From assembly GCA_011390985.1 (NCBI GenBank), contig JAABRJ010000107.1, forward strand, positions 1 to 6,075: a stretch of 6,075 nt of DNA, in the 5' to 3' direction. This DNA comes from Desulfobacteraceae bacterium (GTDB taxonomy: Bacteria; Desulfobacterota; Desulfobacteria; Desulfobacterales; JAABRJ01). Both the position numbers and the translations under genes were made by a program. A model generated the notes under the pieces. That model made no database searches, had not been told where the DNA came from, and was given only the letters and a program-made list of their open reading frames with translations. Positions 5,317-6,075 of the stretch are shown here, piece after piece. Numbering within the stretch: position 1 is the first letter of the stretch; each line of letters begins with the position of its first letter.

Positions 5317-5877
5317 ATGGATGAAAAACGGACGTTTATCCGTGCCCTGATTTCGACCCGCGCAAAAATCAAGCTACTGTCACCCCAGGAGCTGGAAGAA
5401 ATCCGGACCCTGAGAACCGCTGCACTTCCGCTGCAAAACCATCCGCCGCTGCCGGCCGATCCAGACGGCGACCCCCCGGCCTATATGGCGGAAATGGTTG
5501 AATTCCTGATTCAAATCGATGACAAGTTGGACCGTGTCATGGATTTGCTGATCCACGGCAAGGGCAGCGATGCGGCCCCGCCTGCGGTTCTGCAAACAGT
5601 CGACATCAGCGGCGCCGGCATGTCGATGGTTCTGTCGGCGCCGCTTGGGGTCGGCCAGCTGCTGCAGATTTCCATTCGCTTTCCCGGTTTTCCACTGGGG
5701 CTCTTTAAGGTTTTGGGAGAGGTCGTGCGGATTGAACCCGCCAGTGAAAAGGAAGACGTGGTTTATCATGCCGGCGTCCGATTCCTGGAAATGACCGACA
5801 CCGAGCGAGACCGGTTGGTTGCCTATACATTCATGCAGCAGCGCAGGACCATCCGGGAGTCCAAAAGGCAGCCCTGA
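5317..5877 (+). CDS. PilZ-domain protein with an inserted helical segment, candidate c-di-GMP receptor (186 aa)
   Basis: PilZ domains bind cyclic di-GMP and pass the signal to motility, secretion or polysaccharide machinery. The N-terminus has the RxxxR motif (Arg5 and Arg9 in KRTFIRA) leading into a first strand (STRAKIKLL). The second motif DxSxxG is intact as DISGAG (Asp96, Ser98, Gly101). Beta-rich PilZ sequence follows (LLQISIRFP, KVLGEVVRIEP, YHAGVRFLEM), then a final helix (DTERDRLVAYTFMQQRR). Between the motifs lie about 75 extra residues with a proline-rich loop and two helices, LSPQELEEIRTLR and MVEFLIQIDDKLDRVMDLL, the second with heptad-like spacing. This recalls PilZ proteins such as Xanthomonas XCC6012, whose inserted helices drive tetramer formation. 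ATG 5317 is preferred although its ribosome-binding site is weak; in-frame GTG 5311 and TTG 5293 are possible. No membrane segment. It probably reads the c-di-GMP level set by the upstream HD-GYP protein. Confidence 0.85.
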   Translation: MDEKRTFIRALISTRAKIKLLSPQELEEIRTLRTAALPLQNHPPLPADPDGDPPAYMAEMVEFLIQIDDKLDRVMDLLIHGKGSDAAPPAVLQTVDISGAGMSMVLSAPLGVGQLLQISIRFPGFPLGLFKVLGEVVRIEPASEKEDVVYHAGVRFLEMTDTERDRLVAYTFMQQRRTIRESKRQP

Positions 5878-5955
5878 CCCCGGGGCGCGCCGCCCGCCGT
5901 CTTTGCCTGGCCCACGGACAAACGGAAAAAGAGATCACGGAAACCTACAGAAATC

Positions 5956-6075
5956 ATGAATACGCCCAAAGTACTGGTAGTTGACAGCGACCCGGTCCTC
6001 ACCGACAGTCTGGTGGAGGCGCTCAAGAAAAGCGGCGACTGTCAGGTGGAAACCTCTCCTGAAACCGAGCGCATC
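5956..6075 (+). CDS. Receiver-domain response regulator, N-terminal 40 residues (cut by window end)
   Basis: The first 40 codons, from ATG 5956, read MNTPKVLVVDSDPVLTDSLV, then a helix EALKKSG and a second strand region. This is the start of a receiver (REC) domain: strand beta1 VLVV, then the acidic site, then helix alpha1. Asp10 fits the first acidic residue. The second position is Ser11, with Asp12 next, so the usual Asp-Asp pair reads Asp-Ser-Asp; magnesium binding may be altered. The phospho-acceptor Asp and any output domain lie beyond the window, so its role cannot be named. The ribosome-binding site is weak (GGAAA at 5939-5943, 12 bases away). The 78-base gap after the PilZ gene shows no terminator or clear promoter, so co-transcription is plausible. 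Confidence 0.78.
   Translation, partial: MNTPKVLVVDSDPVLTDSLVEALKKSGDCQVETSPETERI

Overview
The window is a dense, GC-rich bacterial segment with all eight supported genes on the + strand. The gene styles point to Desulfobacterota (Deltaproteobacteria), probably a free-living Gram-negative member. These are a PAS/HisKA protein, a REC-GAF-HD-GYP protein, a PilZ protein with a helical insert, a DUF5658-type membrane protein and an HMG-CoA-lyase-like enzyme. The assignment is an inference from protein style, since no rRNA or marker gene is present.

Region 1 (1-1772) looks like one transcription unit with gaps of 30, 62 and 37 bases. It holds the C-terminal end of the membrane metalloprotease HtpX, an 84-residue aromatic-rich protein of unknown function, a 75-residue lipoprotein with one TPR-like helix pair, and a 250-residue PAS + HisKA protein that ends before any ATPase domain. 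HtpX and the lipoprotein suggest cell-envelope maintenance.

Region 2 (1773-3516) starts at a near-consensus sigma70 promoter (TTGACC, 17-base spacer, TATGAT). It reads through a three-helix DUF5658-like membrane protein and a divergent HMG-CoA-lyase-family enzyme with intact catalytic residues. It closes at a strong intrinsic terminator (3480-3516). The bases between the lyase stop and the terminator can fold, and one fold would compete with the terminator. That leaves open an attenuated leader for the next gene.

Region 3 (3547-6075) is a signalling block: a REC-GAF-HD-GYP response regulator with all expected catalytic motifs (a c-di-GMP phosphodiesterase candidate), then, behind its own putative promoter, a PilZ protein with both c-di-GMP-binding motifs and an inserted helical segment, then the start of another receiver-domain protein cut by the window edge. 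An enzyme that removes c-di-GMP sits beside a candidate c-di-GMP receptor, with phosphorelay proteins on either side.

I saw no tRNA, rRNA, CRISPR array, insertion sequence, integrase or attachment site. No wholly new system is evident. The best leads are the kinase without an ATPase domain, the possible attenuator before the HD-GYP gene, the PilZ protein with a helical insert, and the lyase with an altered active-site region.
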